Source: Dongia sedimenti
Lineage (GTDB): Bacteria; Pseudomonadota; Alphaproteobacteria; Dongiales; Dongiaceae
Length of the DNA stretch: 64,000 nucleotides
NCBI GenBank assembly: GCA_030715195.1
Contig: JAUYVI010000007.1
Location: forward strand, 372,001 to 436,000
Direction: 5' to 3'
Shown: piece after piece, positions 18,433 to 28,352 of the stretch
How positions within the stretch are numbered: the stretch's first letter is position 1
Layout: every line of letters starts with the position of its first letter
Translations under genes and position numbers: made by a program
The notes under the pieces: model-generated
Told to the model about the DNA's origin: nothing
The model's database searches: none
What the model saw: the letters and a program-made list of their open reading frames with translations, nothing else

Positions 18433-20363
18433 GGAAGGAGTTGTGGTTCGGCCTGGTGCTGATGGCGATCATCCTGGTCGGCACTGCCGTCATCCTGCCC
18501 GATCCTTCGCAGATGACCCGCGGCCATCTCGGCCTGTTGATGCTGGCGCTGGTCGTCGTCACCATCATGCTCGGCTTCCCCACCGCCTTCACGCTCATGG
18601 GCATGGGGATGCTGTTCACCTGGTTCGCCTTCGATTTCAACACCGAGCTGACGCTCGATCTGATGGTGCAGCGGACCTATGGCGTCATGACCAACGACGT
18701 CCTCATCTCCGTGCCGCTCTTCGTCTTCATGGGCTACCTGGTCGAGCGCGCCAACCTGATCGAGAAGCTTTTCACCAGCCTGCATCTCGCCACCGCCTGG
18801 CTGCCGGGCTCTCTGGCGGTCGCGACCCTGGTCACCTGCGCGATCTTCGCCACCGCCACCGGCATCGTCGGCGCAGTCGTGACCCTGATGGGCCTGCTCG
18901 CGCTGCCGGCGATGTTGAAATCGGGTTACGACGTCCGCCTTTCGGCCGGGGTGATCACGGCGGGCGGCTGCCTCGGAATCCTCATTCCGCCTTCCGTGCT
19001 GTTGATCGTCTACGGCGCCACGGCGGGCGTCTCGGTCGTGCAGCTCTATGCCGGCGCCTTCTTCCCCGGCCTGATGCTGGCCGGGCTCTATATCGGCGCG
19101 GTCATCATGCTCTCCTGGCTGAAGCCGAACCTGGCGCCCGCACTGTCGAAGGAGCAGCGCAAGGTCACGCTCTCGCCGCTGCTCCAGGCGATCTCCGGCG
19201 AGCAGCGCCGACCCTGGGCGCCGATGGCGATCCTCGGCTCGGCCTTCGGCCGGAGTGCGGTCTCACGGCCGCGTGCGTTCGGCGAAGTGCTGCTGATGGC
19301 GATGCCGCTCGCGACCTTCGCGCTGCTGATGGGCTTGGTCTATCGCGGCATTACCGCGCCCGAGGTGCCGGCGGATAACGGGCTCCAGGAGATCGGCACG
19401 GAGCAGAGCGACGGCGACTTCGACAGCGGTGGATTGGCCGAACCGCCGATCGAAGGCGGCCTGCAGGAGCCGCCCACGGATGAGGGCGGGCTCGCCGAGC
19501 CGCCGCAGGAATCCGGTGGGCTCAGTGAGCCGCCGGGTGCCGAGCCACCGGCTGCCGTGCCGGCAACGCCCGGGCCTTCAAGCGAGACACCGACAGCGGC
19601 CGAGGCACCGCCGGCGCCGCCGGCCTTCTGGTGGGTGCTGGGCATCGGCGCGCTCGGCCTGATCGTGTTCTACGCGATCCTCAATTTCCAGCGCTATCAG
19701 GTCTATCGCCTGCTGTTGCAGTCCTTCGTGCCTTTGAGCCTGCTGATCCTGGCCGTGCTCGGCTCGATCGTGTTCGGTCTCGCGACACCGACCGAAGCGG
19801 CGGCGATCGGCGCTCTGGGCGGCGTGTTGCTGGCGGCGCTCTATCGCCAGCTGACGCGGCGGGTGCTGTCGGAATCGGTGTTCCTGACCGCCAAGACCTC
19901 GGCCATGGTCTGCTGGCTGTTCGTCGGTTCCTCGATCTTCTCGGCCGCCTTCGCGCTGCTCGGCGGGCAGGAGCTGATCGAGCATTGGGTCTTGGGGATG
20001 GAGCTCACGCCGCTCCAGTTCATGTTGCTCTCCCAGGTGATCATCTTCATCCTGGGCTGGCCGCTGGAATGGACCGAGATCATCGTGATCTTCATGCCGA
20101 TCTTCATTCCGCTGCTCGGCCACTTCGAGATCGACCCGCTGTTCTTCGGATTGATGGTGGCCATGAACCTGCAGACCGCCTTCCTGTCGCCGCCGGTCGC
20201 CATGGCGGCGTTCTACCTGAAGGGCGTCTCGCCGCCGCATGTGACCTTGAACCAGATCTTCATCGGCATGATGCCGTTCATGCTGATCCAGATCCTGGCG
20301 ATGTTCCTGCTCTACGTCTTCCCCGGGATCGGCCTCTGGCTGCCGCACATCTTGTACGATTGA
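18429..20363 (+). CDS. dctM: TRAP transporter large permease, DctM family, with repeat insertion
   Basis: A 644-residue large TRAP permease; many family members are near 430. The N-terminal half has the usual helices, with FATATGIVGAVVTLMG and GGCLGILIPPSVLLIVYG, and the C-terminal half FGLATPTEAAAIGALGG and LQTAFLSPPVAMAAF. Between them lies an extra polar segment (about residues 310-405) rich in G, P and E, with four near-identical GGLxEPP units starting at residue 334 (19428). It is followed by an extra membrane helix (FWWVLGIGALGLIVFYAIL). The GTG start at 18429 overlaps the dctQ stop (GTGA). Long versions with mid-protein inserts are known in the mannitol/chloroaromatic group. Confidence 0.93.
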   Translation: MRKELWFGLVLMAIILVGTAVILPDPSQMTRGHLGLLMLALVVVTIMLGFPTAFTLMGMGMLFTWFAFDFNTELTLDLMVQRTYGVMTNDVLISVPLFVFMGYLVERANLIEKLFTSLHLATAWLPGSLAVATLVTCAIFATATGIVGAVVTLMGLLALPAMLKSGYDVRLSAGVITAGGCLGILIPPSVLLIVYGATAGVSVVQLYAGAFFPGLMLAGLYIGAVIMLSWLKPNLAPALSKEQRKVTLSPLLQAISGEQRRPWAPMAILGSAFGRSAVSRPRAFGEVLLMAMPLATFALLMGLVYRGITAPEVPADNGLQEIGTEQSDGDFDSGGLAEPPIEGGLQEPPTDEGGLAEPPQESGGLSEPPGAEPPAAVPATPGPSSETPTAAEAPPAPPAFWWVLGIGALGLIVFYAILNFQRYQVYRLLLQSFVPLSLLILAVLGSIVFGLATPTEAAAIGALGGVLLAALYRQLTRRVLSESVFLTAKTSAMVCWLFVGSSIFSAAFALLGGQELIEHWVLGMELTPLQFMLLSQVIIFILGWPLEWTEIIVIFMPIFIPLLGHFEIDPLFFGLMVAMNLQTAFLSPPVAMAAFYLKGVSPPHVTLNQIFIGMMPFMLIQILAMFLLYVFPGIGLWLPHILYD

Positions 20364-20378
20364 TGAAGAGCGGGGCGT

Positions 20379-21269
20379 TCAGCCCCGCGTCACCAGCGTG
20401 CCGACGCCTTGCGGGGTGAAGATCTCCAGCAGCATCGCATGGGGCACGCGGCCGTCGAGCACGACCGCCGCTTCGACGCCGCCTTCGACCGCCATCAGGC
20501 AGGTCTCGAGCTTGGGGATCATGCCGCCGGAGATGGTGCCGTCGGCGGTCAGCGCCCGGACCTCGCCCGAGGTCAGCTGCGGAATCATCTTGCCGGACTT
20601 GTCGAGCACGCCCGGCACGTCGGTCAGCATCAGCAGGCGCGCGGCGCCGATGGCGCCCGCGATGGCACCCGCCGCCGTATCGGCGTTGATGTTGTAGGTC
20701 TGGCGGTTCGGGCCGAAGCCGACCGGCGCGATCACCGGGATGATGCCGTCCTGCTCGAGGCTGTGCAGGATCTTCGGATTGACCCGGTCGGGCTCGCCGA
20801 CCAGGCCGAGATCGACCGGCTTGCCGTCCTTCATCATCTTGGCGGGCTTGGCCATCAGCAGGTTGTCGTCCTTGCCCGACAAGCCCACGGCATGGCCGCC
20901 GGCGGCGTTGATCGCCGCCACGATCTGCTTGTTCAGGCTGCCGGCCAGGACCATCTCGACGATCTCCATGGTCGCGGCGTCGGTGACGCGCAGCCCGTCG
21001 ATGAAGGTCGATTGGATGTTCAGCCGCTTCAGCATGTCGCCGATCTGCGGGCCGCCGCCATGCACCACCACGGGAAGGATGCCGACCTGGCGCAGCAGCA
21101 CGATGTCGCGTGCGAAGACCCGCGCCAACTCCGGGTCGACCATGGCATGGCCGCCGTATTTGATGACGAAGCGCTGGCCCGAATACTTCTGCATATAGGG
21201 CAGGGCGTCGGTCAGGGTCTGGGCGGTCTTCAGCCAGTACTTGGTGTCGGTGAAGTTGATCTGGGACAT
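20379..21269 (-). CDS. argB: Acetylglutamate kinase
   Basis: A 296-residue amino-acid kinase that phosphorylates N-acetylglutamate in arginine synthesis. Motifs include [10 protein letters not shown] (phosphate-binding lysine), [23 protein letters not shown], and the C-terminal [12 protein letters not shown]. The N-terminal helix ([16 protein letters not shown]) is of the kind found in arginine-inhibited hexameric enzymes, so feedback inhibition by arginine is likely. The start is the ATG at 21269. Last gene of the rpmH-to-argB series, 108 bases after engB. Confidence 0.97.
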   Translation of the reverse strand: MSQINFTDTKYWLKTAQTLTDALPYMQKYSGQRFVIKYGGHAMVDPELARVFARDIVLLRQVGILPVVVHGGGPQIGDMLKRLNIQSTFIDGLRVTDAATMEIVEMVLAGSLNKQIVAAINAAGGHAVGLSGKDDNLLMAKPAKMMKDGKPVDLGLVGEPDRVNPKILHSLEQDGIIPVIAPVGFGPNRQTYNINADTAAGAIAGAIGAARLLMLTDVPGVLDKSGKMIPQLTSGEVRALTADGTISGGMIPKLETCLMAVEGGVEAAVVLDGRVPHAMLLEIFTPQGVGTLVTRG

Positions 21270-21377
21270 CTTGAGCGGCGTCCGGTCCGGTGCTGTGGCG
21301 GGAAAGGCGCGGGTGACGTTGGGGTCAGACGCCCCGGAAATCAAGAGTCAATACGAAGACGAAGCCCGGATCCGGCG

Positions 21378-22004
21378 CTACGAACGGTCGATCAGGGCGG
21401 TCAGTTCGGCGCGGAGCTGGTCGATCCCGGCCTTGCTGCGGCTGCTGGTGATGATGATCTCGGGATGCGCGGCGGGCCGGCGCGCGAGCTGGATGGCGAG
21501 CCGGGCGCGCGCGATCTCGAGTTCGTCCGGCTTCATCTCGTCGGCCTTGGTCATCACGATCTGGTAGGAGAGCGCCACTTCGTCCAGGAGCTCCATCAGC
21601 TTCAGGTCAGGCTCCTTGAAGCCGACCCGGCTGTCGATCAGCAGCAGCAGGCGCACCAGATTCGGCCGGCCCTTGAGATAGGCCGCGATCAGCTTCGACC
21701 ATTCCGCGACCTTGGCGCGGCCGACCTTGGCATAGCCGTGGCCCGGCAGGTCGACCAGCACCAGCCGTCCGGCGAGGTCGAAGAAGTTGATCTGCTGGGT
21801 GCGGCCCGGCGTGCGCGAGATCCGCGCCAGGCTGTTGCGGTTGGTGAGGGCGTTGATCAGGCTCGACTTGCCGACGTTGGAGCGGCCGGCGAAGGCGATC
21901 TCCACCGGACCCGGCGGCGGCAGGGCCTCGACCGTCATGGTGCCGGCGATGAAGCGGCATTCCTGCGCGAACAGCCAGGACGGATCGGTCGGCTCTTGTG
22001 CCAA
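21378..22004 (-). CDS. engB: Ribosome biogenesis GTPase YihA/YsxC (EngB)
   Basis: A 208-residue small GTPase needed for 50S subunit assembly. All G motifs are visible: G1 GRSNVGKSS, G2 TPGRTQ, G3 DLPGHGYA, G4 TKAD, and a G5-like TSSRSKAG. Length is at the usual family size. It begins four bases after the yidC stop on the same strand, so translation is probably coupled; the order yidC-engB-argB is typical of alphaproteobacteria. Confidence 0.96.
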   Translation of the reverse strand: MAQEPTDPSWLFAQECRFIAGTMTVEALPPPGPVEIAFAGRSNVGKSSLINALTNRNSLARISRTPGRTQQINFFDLAGRLVLVDLPGHGYAKVGRAKVAEWSKLIAAYLKGRPNLVRLLLLIDSRVGFKEPDLKLMELLDEVALSYQIVMTKADEMKPDELEIARARLAIQLARRPAAHPEIIITSSRSKAGIDQLRAELTALIDRS

Positions 22005-22008
22005 CCGC

Positions 22009-23904
22009 TCAGCCCTTCTTCGGCGCGAGGGGCTTGTCGTTGCTCTTTGCGTCCTTGGCCTTATTGGCCTTTTCCAGCTTCCGCATGATGTAGCGCTGCT
22101 GGAGGATCGAGAGCGTGTTGTTCCAGGCCCAGTAGATCACCAGGCCGACCGTGTTGTGCGCCAGCATGAAGGTGAAGATGAACGGCATCAGGGCGAACAT
22201 CCGCGCCTGCACCGGATCCGGCGGCGTCGGATTCATCCGCATCTGCGCCCACATGGTGAAGCCCATGACGATCGGCCAGACGCCGATCGAGATGAAGGCG
22301 ATGATGCCGCCGATCACCGGGATGTGGATCAGGTCGTTCGCATGCCAGGGCAACAGGCCGAACAGGTTGAGGATCGAGGTCGGATCCGGCGCCGAGAGGT
22401 CCTTGATCCAGCCGAAGAAATGCGCGTGCCGCATCTCGATCGTGACCGAGAGAACCTTGTAGAGCGCCAGGAAGACCGGGAACTGCACCAGGATCGGCAG
22501 GCAGCCGGCGGCGGGGTTCACCTTCTCGCGCTTATAGAGCGCCATCATCTCGGTGTTCATCCGCTGCTTGTCTTCGCCGTACTTCTCCTTCAGCTCGGCC
22601 ATCTTCGGCTGCAGCAGCTTCATCTTGTTCATCGAGGCGTATGACTTGTTCGCCAGCGGGAACAGGCAGAGCCGCACCAGCACGGTGAGACAGAGGATCG
22701 CGACGCCGAAATTGCCGACCGACCCGAGATGCTTCAGCACGCCGTAGATCTTCTCCAGCACAATGAAGAGTGGCTTGGCGACGAACCAGAAGGCGCCGAA
22801 ATCGATCGCGCGGTCGAGCAGCGGCACGTTGAGGCGGTCGCGATAGTCGGCGAGAATGGAGAGCTCCTTGGCGCCGGCGAAGATCTGGTTGGTGAAAGAT
22901 GCGGCGGCGCCGGGCGCCACGGTCTGCGGCTGACCGGTGAAATCGCCCTGGAAGGAGTCGAGCTTCGGATCGTAAAAGGCGCGGGCGCTGACTTTGGCAT
23001 CGCTCGGGATGACCGACGCGACCAGCCAATACTTAGTGGTAATGCCGATCCAGCCGCCTTGGCTGTCCATCTTGTGGATGCCCGCGTCGCCGGGATTCTC
23101 GACAGCGAATTCGTGGATCTTCGGGTAGTCCCAGTCATTGTGAGTGCAAAAGATGCATCCGCCGCGCAATTCGCCGTCCAACACGGCGATCAGGCCTTCG
23201 CGGATCGCCAGCGCCGCATAGTTCTTCGGCAAGCCGAACTCGACGACCCGGGAATAGGGCACCACCGAGACCGGGCTCGTGCCTTTGTTCTCGACCGTCT
23301 GCGCGACGGTGAACAGGAAGTTCGGATCGACCGAGAAGGTGCGCTTGAAGATGAGGCCCGCGCCGTTGTCCCAGCTCAGCGTCACCGGATGGTCGACCGA
23401 GAGCGTGCCGCCGTCGGACTGCCAGACGGTGTCGTAGCTCGGCAGCTTCACGTTGGGATCGGCGGAGGTGAAGCCGGCTTCGGCGAAATGCCCTTCCGGC
23501 CCGCCGGAGGGACTGAGCAACACGACCTGCGGGCTCGCGGGGTCGACGGTCTCGCGATAATCCTTCAGCACCAGATCGTCGAGCCGGCCGCCTTTCAGGG
23601 CGATCGAGCCATGGAGGCGCGGTGTATCGATGGCGACGCGCGGGCTCTGGGCCAGGGCTTCGTCGCGAGTCCTCAGCGCCGGTGCCGCCGTGCCGGCGCC
23701 GGCGGGCGCGGCACTCGCCGGGGCATTCGGCGCCGCCTGCGGCTGCTCGACCTTCTGCTGTGCCGCCTGTTGCGCCTGGAGGGCCTGCTGCTGCTTCAGC
23801 CTCGGCATCTCATAGAAGTACTGCCAGCCCACCATGATGAGCGCCGACAGGACGATGGTGATGATGAGGTTCTTCTTATCCATGGCGGGCCGGGCGGTGC
23901 TCAT
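22009..23904 (-). CDS. yidC: Membrane protein insertase YidC
   Basis: A 631-residue Oxa1-family insertase, full Gram-negative form. It has an N-terminal helix (NLIITIVLSALIMVGWQYF), an alanine/glutamine/proline linker, the large periplasmic beta-sandwich (about residues 75-380), and the conserved five-helix C-terminal core including ILCLTVLVRLCLFPLANKSYASMNKMKLLQPKM and NPAAGCLPILVQFPVFLALY. A basic tail (KANKAKDAKSNDKPLAPKKG) may contact ribosomes. The ATG at 23904 is kept, but the ATG at 23883 (MDKKNLIITI) fits family starts equally well. It lies between yidD and engB. Confidence 0.97.
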   Translation of the reverse strand: MSTARPAMDKKNLIITIVLSALIMVGWQYFYEMPRLKQQQALQAQQAAQQKVEQPQAAPNAPASAAPAGAGTAAPALRTRDEALAQSPRVAIDTPRLHGSIALKGGRLDDLVLKDYRETVDPASPQVVLLSPSGGPEGHFAEAGFTSADPNVKLPSYDTVWQSDGGTLSVDHPVTLSWDNGAGLIFKRTFSVDPNFLFTVAQTVENKGTSPVSVVPYSRVVEFGLPKNYAALAIREGLIAVLDGELRGGCIFCTHNDWDYPKIHEFAVENPGDAGIHKMDSQGGWIGITTKYWLVASVIPSDAKVSARAFYDPKLDSFQGDFTGQPQTVAPGAAASFTNQIFAGAKELSILADYRDRLNVPLLDRAIDFGAFWFVAKPLFIVLEKIYGVLKHLGSVGNFGVAILCLTVLVRLCLFPLANKSYASMNKMKLLQPKMAELKEKYGEDKQRMNTEMMALYKREKVNPAAGCLPILVQFPVFLALYKVLSVTIEMRHAHFFGWIKDLSAPDPTSILNLFGLLPWHANDLIHIPVIGGIIAFISIGVWPIVMGFTMWAQMRMNPTPPDPVQARMFALMPFIFTFMLAHNTVGLVIYWAWNNTLSILQQRYIMRKLEKANKAKDAKSNDKPLAPKKG

Positions 23905-23933
23905 TTTTCTTCGATCTTGTCTGGTTGATGCGA

Positions 23934-24209
23934 TCAGCGCGGATCGGCGACCGCGATAGGGTGATGATGGGCGCAGTCTTTATGGTGCCCGGGAACCGGA
24001 TCGTAGCCGCTGCCGCCCCAGGGATGGCAGCGCAGCAGGCGGCGCGCGGTGAGGAAGCACCCGCGCAGCAGGCCGTGGCGCTGAAAGGCCTCGATCGCAT
24101 AGGCGGAGCAGGTGGGTTCGTAACGGCAGCTCGGCGGCAGCAGCGGCGAGATGAACCACTGATAGGCACGCACCGGCACGATGCCGATCCAAGCGAGCGC
24201 GCGCATCAA
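23934..24209 (-). CDS. yidD: Membrane protein insertion efficiency factor YidD
   Basis: A 91-residue amphipathic inner-membrane-associated protein that helps YidC-dependent insertion. The diagnostic run is [20 protein letters not shown] (conserved cysteines) followed by [18 protein letters not shown]. The C-terminus is histidine-rich ([11 protein letters not shown]). Its start overlaps the rnpA stop by four bases, and yidC follows 29 bases later, the standard order. Confidence 0.95.
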   Translation of the reverse strand: MMRALAWIGIVPVRAYQWFISPLLPPSCRYEPTCSAYAIEAFQRHGLLRGCFLTARRLLRCHPWGGSGYDPVPGHHKDCAHHHPIAVADPR

Positions 24210-24610
24210 TGTGGATCCGGCCGTTTGCGCGCGGCCTTGGTGCGCTGCAGGCTTTGTTGGAGATCGCGGCGCAGCTCGTCGAACGGGCGATCGACGGTCG
24301 CGGGGCGCGCGATCAGCACGAGGTCGAGCCCGGGATTGGCGCCGGACGCGATCATCTCGCGAACCAGCGCCTTCAGGCGCCGGCGCGCGCGGTTGCGCTT
24401 CACCGCATTGCCGACCTTGCGGCTGGCGGTGAAGCCCACGCGAATGGCTTCGGGGCGAAGCGTCTCGGTGGCAGGTTCAGGCTGGGCTGCGACTTGCAGG
24501 ATCAGTCCGGGCGCGGCCCATTTGCGCCGGACCGCGGCCACGCGCAAAAAATCGGCGCGCCGCTTCAGGCGGCCGACGGATGAACCTTGCGGGCGCTCAT
24601 CCTTGCGCAC
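24206..24610 (-). CDS. rnpA: Ribonuclease P protein component
   Basis: A 134-residue basic protein that partners the catalytic M1 RNA in 5' maturation of tRNA. It opens with the [10 protein letters not shown] motif and has the RNR signature in [18 protein letters not shown], followed by DLVLIARP. It lies five bases after the rpmH stop and overlaps yidD by four bases. The C-terminus is a basic tail ([15 protein letters not shown]). Confidence 0.96.
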   Translation of the reverse strand: MRKDERPQGSSVGRLKRRADFLRVAAVRRKWAAPGLILQVAAQPEPATETLRPEAIRVGFTASRKVGNAVKRNRARRRLKALVREMIASGANPGLDLVLIARPATVDRPFDELRRDLQQSLQRTKAARKRPDPH

Positions 24611-24615
24611 CAGGC

Positions 24616-24750
24616 TTAAGCGCTGAGGCGCTTACGGCCCTTGGCGCGGCGCGAGGCAATGACTTTGCGGCCGCCGACGGTCTCCATCCGGGACCGGAAA
24701 CCATGGCGGCGCTTGCGGACCAGCTTGGACGGCTGATAGGTGCGCTTCAC
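24616..24750 (-). CDS. rpmH: 50S ribosomal protein L34
   Basis: A 44-residue highly basic protein, exactly the usual L34 length. It reads (V/M)[17 protein letters not shown] then [20 protein letters not shown] and ends RLSA. The start codon is GTG at 24748-24750, preceded by a TGGAG ribosome site. It is the first gene of the rpmH-rnpA-yidD-yidC-engB-argB series, and a near-consensus promoter stands 45 bases upstream. Confidence 0.97.
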   Translation of the reverse strand: MKRTYQPSKLVRKRRHGFRSRMETVGGRKVIASRRAKGRKRLSA

Positions 24751-24794
24751 GACACAAAACTCCACGAAATTCAGCAATTTGGGATTTCGCGGGG

Positions 24795-24823
24795 TGTATA
24801 GAGAAACCCACCCCCCAAGTCAA
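24795..24823 (-). promoter_or_regulatory. Sigma-70-type promoter of rpmH operon
   Basis: On the minus strand TTGACT (24818-24823) and TATACA (24795-24800) are separated by exactly 17 bases. Each hexamer matches the sigma-70 consensus at five of six positions, unusually good for a GC-rich alphaproteobacterium and fitting for a ribosomal protein gene. Transcription would begin near 24788, giving a leader of about 38 bases before the rpmH GTG. Confidence 0.8.
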
Positions 24824-24849
24824 TCTAACCCGGTGCGGGACCGGCCCGC

Positions 24850-25356
24850 CTAATGGCCGCGTCCGGTGTGGGATTTCGGCGGTTCCGGGAGGGCATATTC
24901 GTTGCCGGACTTGATGCTGTCGAGCACGATCGAGGACCGGATCGCCGCCACTTCCGGGGCCCGCATCAGGTTTTCGCTGAGGAAATCCGAGAAGGCCTTG
25001 AGGTCCGGGACTGCGATCTTCAGCAGATAATCGGCCTCACCGGTCAGCGCCTGGCATTCCAGGATTTCCGGCAAGGCTTTGACCCGGCGATGGAAATCGC
25101 CCATTCCGCCCTCGCTGTGGATCTTCAGGCTGATCATGCAATAGGCGGTGAGGCCGATGCCGATCTTCAGCGGATCGAGGACCGCCTGGAAGCGGCGGAT
25201 ATAGCCGTCCTCGACCAACCGGGCCACCCGCCGCGACGCCTGTGAGGCGGACAGATTGACCTTCTCGCCGAGCTCGACATTGGAAAGCCGGCCCTCGCGC
25301 TGGAGCGCCTCCAGGATTCGGAGATCGTACAGGTCGAGATCGGATGCAGGATTCAT
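24850..25356 (-). CDS. Lrp/AsnC family transcriptional regulator
   Basis: A 168-residue regulator with an N-terminal winged helix-turn-helix (about 10-60: [26 protein letters not shown] then [17 protein letters not shown]) and a C-terminal RAM ligand-binding domain ([26 protein letters not shown]). It is divergent from hppD-phhA with 125 bases between the starts, so it most likely controls tyrosine/phenylalanine breakdown, with an aromatic amino acid as effector. That link is inferred from position. The intergenic region is AT-rich relative to its surroundings (for example ATTATATTGAAG near 25440), as expected for an Lrp operator. Confidence 0.93.
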   Translation of the reverse strand: MNPASDLDLYDLRILEALQREGRLSNVELGEKVNLSASQASRRVARLVEDGYIRRFQAVLDPLKIGIGLTAYCMISLKIHSEGGMGDFHRRVKALPEILECQALTGEADYLLKIAVPDLKAFSDFLSENLMRAPEVAAIRSSIVLDSIKSGNEYALPEPPKSHTGRGH

Positions 25357-25481
25357 GTGCTAAACATATAAAAATCGCCAGAAGTCCGCAATATCAGAGC
25401 GATCTGGGGGCAGATCACACGAAACATGCACCTTACTCGCATTATATTGAAGTTTCAGGCGTGTGTTCTGGGAGAAGAGCG

Positions 25482-26609
<1,128 letters not shown>

Positions 26610-26625
26610 GGCCAGGAGCCCGCAC

Positions 26626-27489
26626 ATGGAAAATTACCCGAATCTGCGTGGCGACTATTCCGATATGGCGCCCGATTACACGATCTCCCAGGACTGGGAC
26701 CGCTACACGGTGGAGGAGCATGCCCGTTGGCGGATGCTCTATGCGCGGCAGGCGAAGCTGCTGAAGCGCTATGCCGCCCAGGAATTCATCGACGGCACGG
26801 CGGCGCTCGATGCCGGCGACGGCATTCCGGACCTCGAGATCGCCTCGGCACGCCTCGCCGCCAAGACCGGCTGGCGTTTGGTCGCCGTGCCGGGCCTGAT
26901 CCCGGAAACCGATTTCTTCGCCCATCTCGAGCGCCGGCAGTTTCCGGTGACCAATTGGATCCGCGGCGCCGATGAGATCGACTATCTGGTCGAGCCCGAC
27001 ATCTTCCACGACTTCTTCGGCCACGTGCCGCTGCTGTTCAATCCGGTCTTCGCCGACTACATGCAGCTCTATGGTGAGAAGGGCGCCGAGGCGAACCGGC
27101 TCGGCACTTCGAAAATCCTGGTGCGGCTCTACTGGTACATGGTCGAGTTCGGCCTGATCCGCACCGGCGACGGCTTGAAGGCCTATGGCGCCGGCATGCT
27201 CTCCTCGGCGGCCGAAACGCGGTTCTCAATCAAGGACAACAGCCCCAACCGGCTCTGCTTCGACCTGAAGCGCGTCATGCGCACCCGCTATCGGATCGAC
27301 GATTTCCAGGAGACCTATTTCGTGCTCGACAGTTTCGAGCAGCTGTTCGAGGCGACGCATCGGGATTTCGCGCCGCTCTACGAGCTGGTGCAGCGCCAGC
27401 CGGAAATCACCCCGGACCAGATTGTCGCCGGCGACCGCGTCATCACCTTGGGCGACGGCAGCTGGAAGCAGCGGCGCGCCGCCGCCTGA
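26626..27489 (+). CDS. phhA: Phenylalanine-4-hydroxylase
   Basis: A 287-residue monomeric pterin-dependent hydroxylase that turns phenylalanine into tyrosine. The iron-binding facial triad is His128 and His133 (DIFHDFFGHVPLL) and Glu174 (WYMVEFGLI). The conserved LSSAAE and the length of the catalytic core fit the bacterial form, which lacks the regulatory ACT domain of the animal enzyme. CAGGAG precedes the ATG. With hppD it forms a two-step Phe to Tyr/4-HPP to homogentisate route; the transaminase, homogentisate dioxygenase and pterin-recycling genes are not in the window. Confidence 0.96.
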   Translation: MENYPNLRGDYSDMAPDYTISQDWDRYTVEEHARWRMLYARQAKLLKRYAAQEFIDGTAALDAGDGIPDLEIASARLAAKTGWRLVAVPGLIPETDFFAHLERRQFPVTNWIRGADEIDYLVEPDIFHDFFGHVPLLFNPVFADYMQLYGEKGAEANRLGTSKILVRLYWYMVEFGLIRTGDGLKAYGAGMLSSAAETRFSIKDNSPNRLCFDLKRVMRTRYRIDDFQETYFVLDSFEQLFEATHRDFAPLYELVQRQPEITPDQIVAGDRVITLGDGSWKQRRAAA

Positions 27490-27590
27490 TGGCGCGGTGG
27501 CCGCTTTGGTGCCGGCAATCACAGAACAAACCGCCAACCCTCAAACATTGGTGACTGGCACGGCCGGTTTCGCCCGCTAGAGTCCCCGCG

Positions 27591-28352
27591 GTGAATCGCG
27601 TCGCGAATGGGGACAATATGCAGCCGAAAGCGGCCGGGCAGAACACGCGCCCGCAGTCTTGGTCGCCGCGGCGGCTCTGGCCTTTGCTAATGATCGCGCT
27701 GGCGCTCATCCTGTTCTTCGTCTTCGATCTCCAGCGCTATCTCAGCCTTGGCGCGCTGCGCGAGCACCAGGCGGAATGGCGCGGCTTCATCCAGGCGCAT
27801 TTCGTCGCCGCGATTCTGGTCTTCGTCGGCGCATACACCGCGATCGTCGCCTTCTCGATCCCGGTCGCGATCTTCGTAACCCTGGCCGGCGGTTTCCTGT
27901 TCGGCGCGGCCGTCACCTTTCCGATGGTCGTCGCCGCGGCGACACTCGGCAGCACGCTGCTGTTTCTGGCGGCCCGTAGCGCGCTCGGCGATCTGCTGAG
28001 AGCGAAAGCCGGCCCCTGGCTGGCGCGGCTGGAGCAGGGCTTCCGGCGCGACCAGTGGAGCTACATGTTCTTTCTCCGGCTGACGCCCATCGTCCCCTTC
28101 TTCATCGTCAACCTGGCGCCGGCTTTCCTCGGCGTGGATCTGCTCTGCTTCGCGGTCGCGACCTTCTTCGGCATCATGCCGGTGACCTTGATCTATTGCC
28201 TGGCCGGTGCCGGGATCGGCGACGCGCTCGAGGCCGGCACGTTTTCGGTCCAGGCCATCCTCACGCCGAAGCTGATTCTGGCGCTGACCGGCCTCGGTGT
28301 CGTGGCGATCCTGCCGGCGATCCTGCGCCGCTTCCGCAAGACCGCGCCATGA
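27591..28352 (+). CDS. TVP38/TMEM64 family membrane protein (VTT domain)
   Basis: A 253-residue polytopic inner-membrane protein of the DedA-related VTT superfamily, whose eukaryotic relatives scramble lipids. It has an N-terminal helix (LLMIALALILFFVF), the characteristic re-entrant glycine-rich region (LAGGFLFGAAVTFPMVVAAATLGSTLLF), the basic loop FRRDQWSYMFFLRLTPIVPFF, and two to three further helices. The tool-independent start is GTG at 27591; ATG at 27618 is an alternative. Its stop overlaps the start of the flavoprotein gene (ATGA at 28349), so the two are translationally coupled. Confidence 0.9.
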   Translation: MNRVANGDNMQPKAAGQNTRPQSWSPRRLWPLLMIALALILFFVFDLQRYLSLGALREHQAEWRGFIQAHFVAAILVFVGAYTAIVAFSIPVAIFVTLAGGFLFGAAVTFPMVVAAATLGSTLLFLAARSALGDLLRAKAGPWLARLEQGFRRDQWSYMFFLRLTPIVPFFIVNLAPAFLGVDLLCFAVATFFGIMPVTLIYCLAGAGIGDALEAGTFSVQAILTPKLILALTGLGVVAILPAILRRFRKTAP

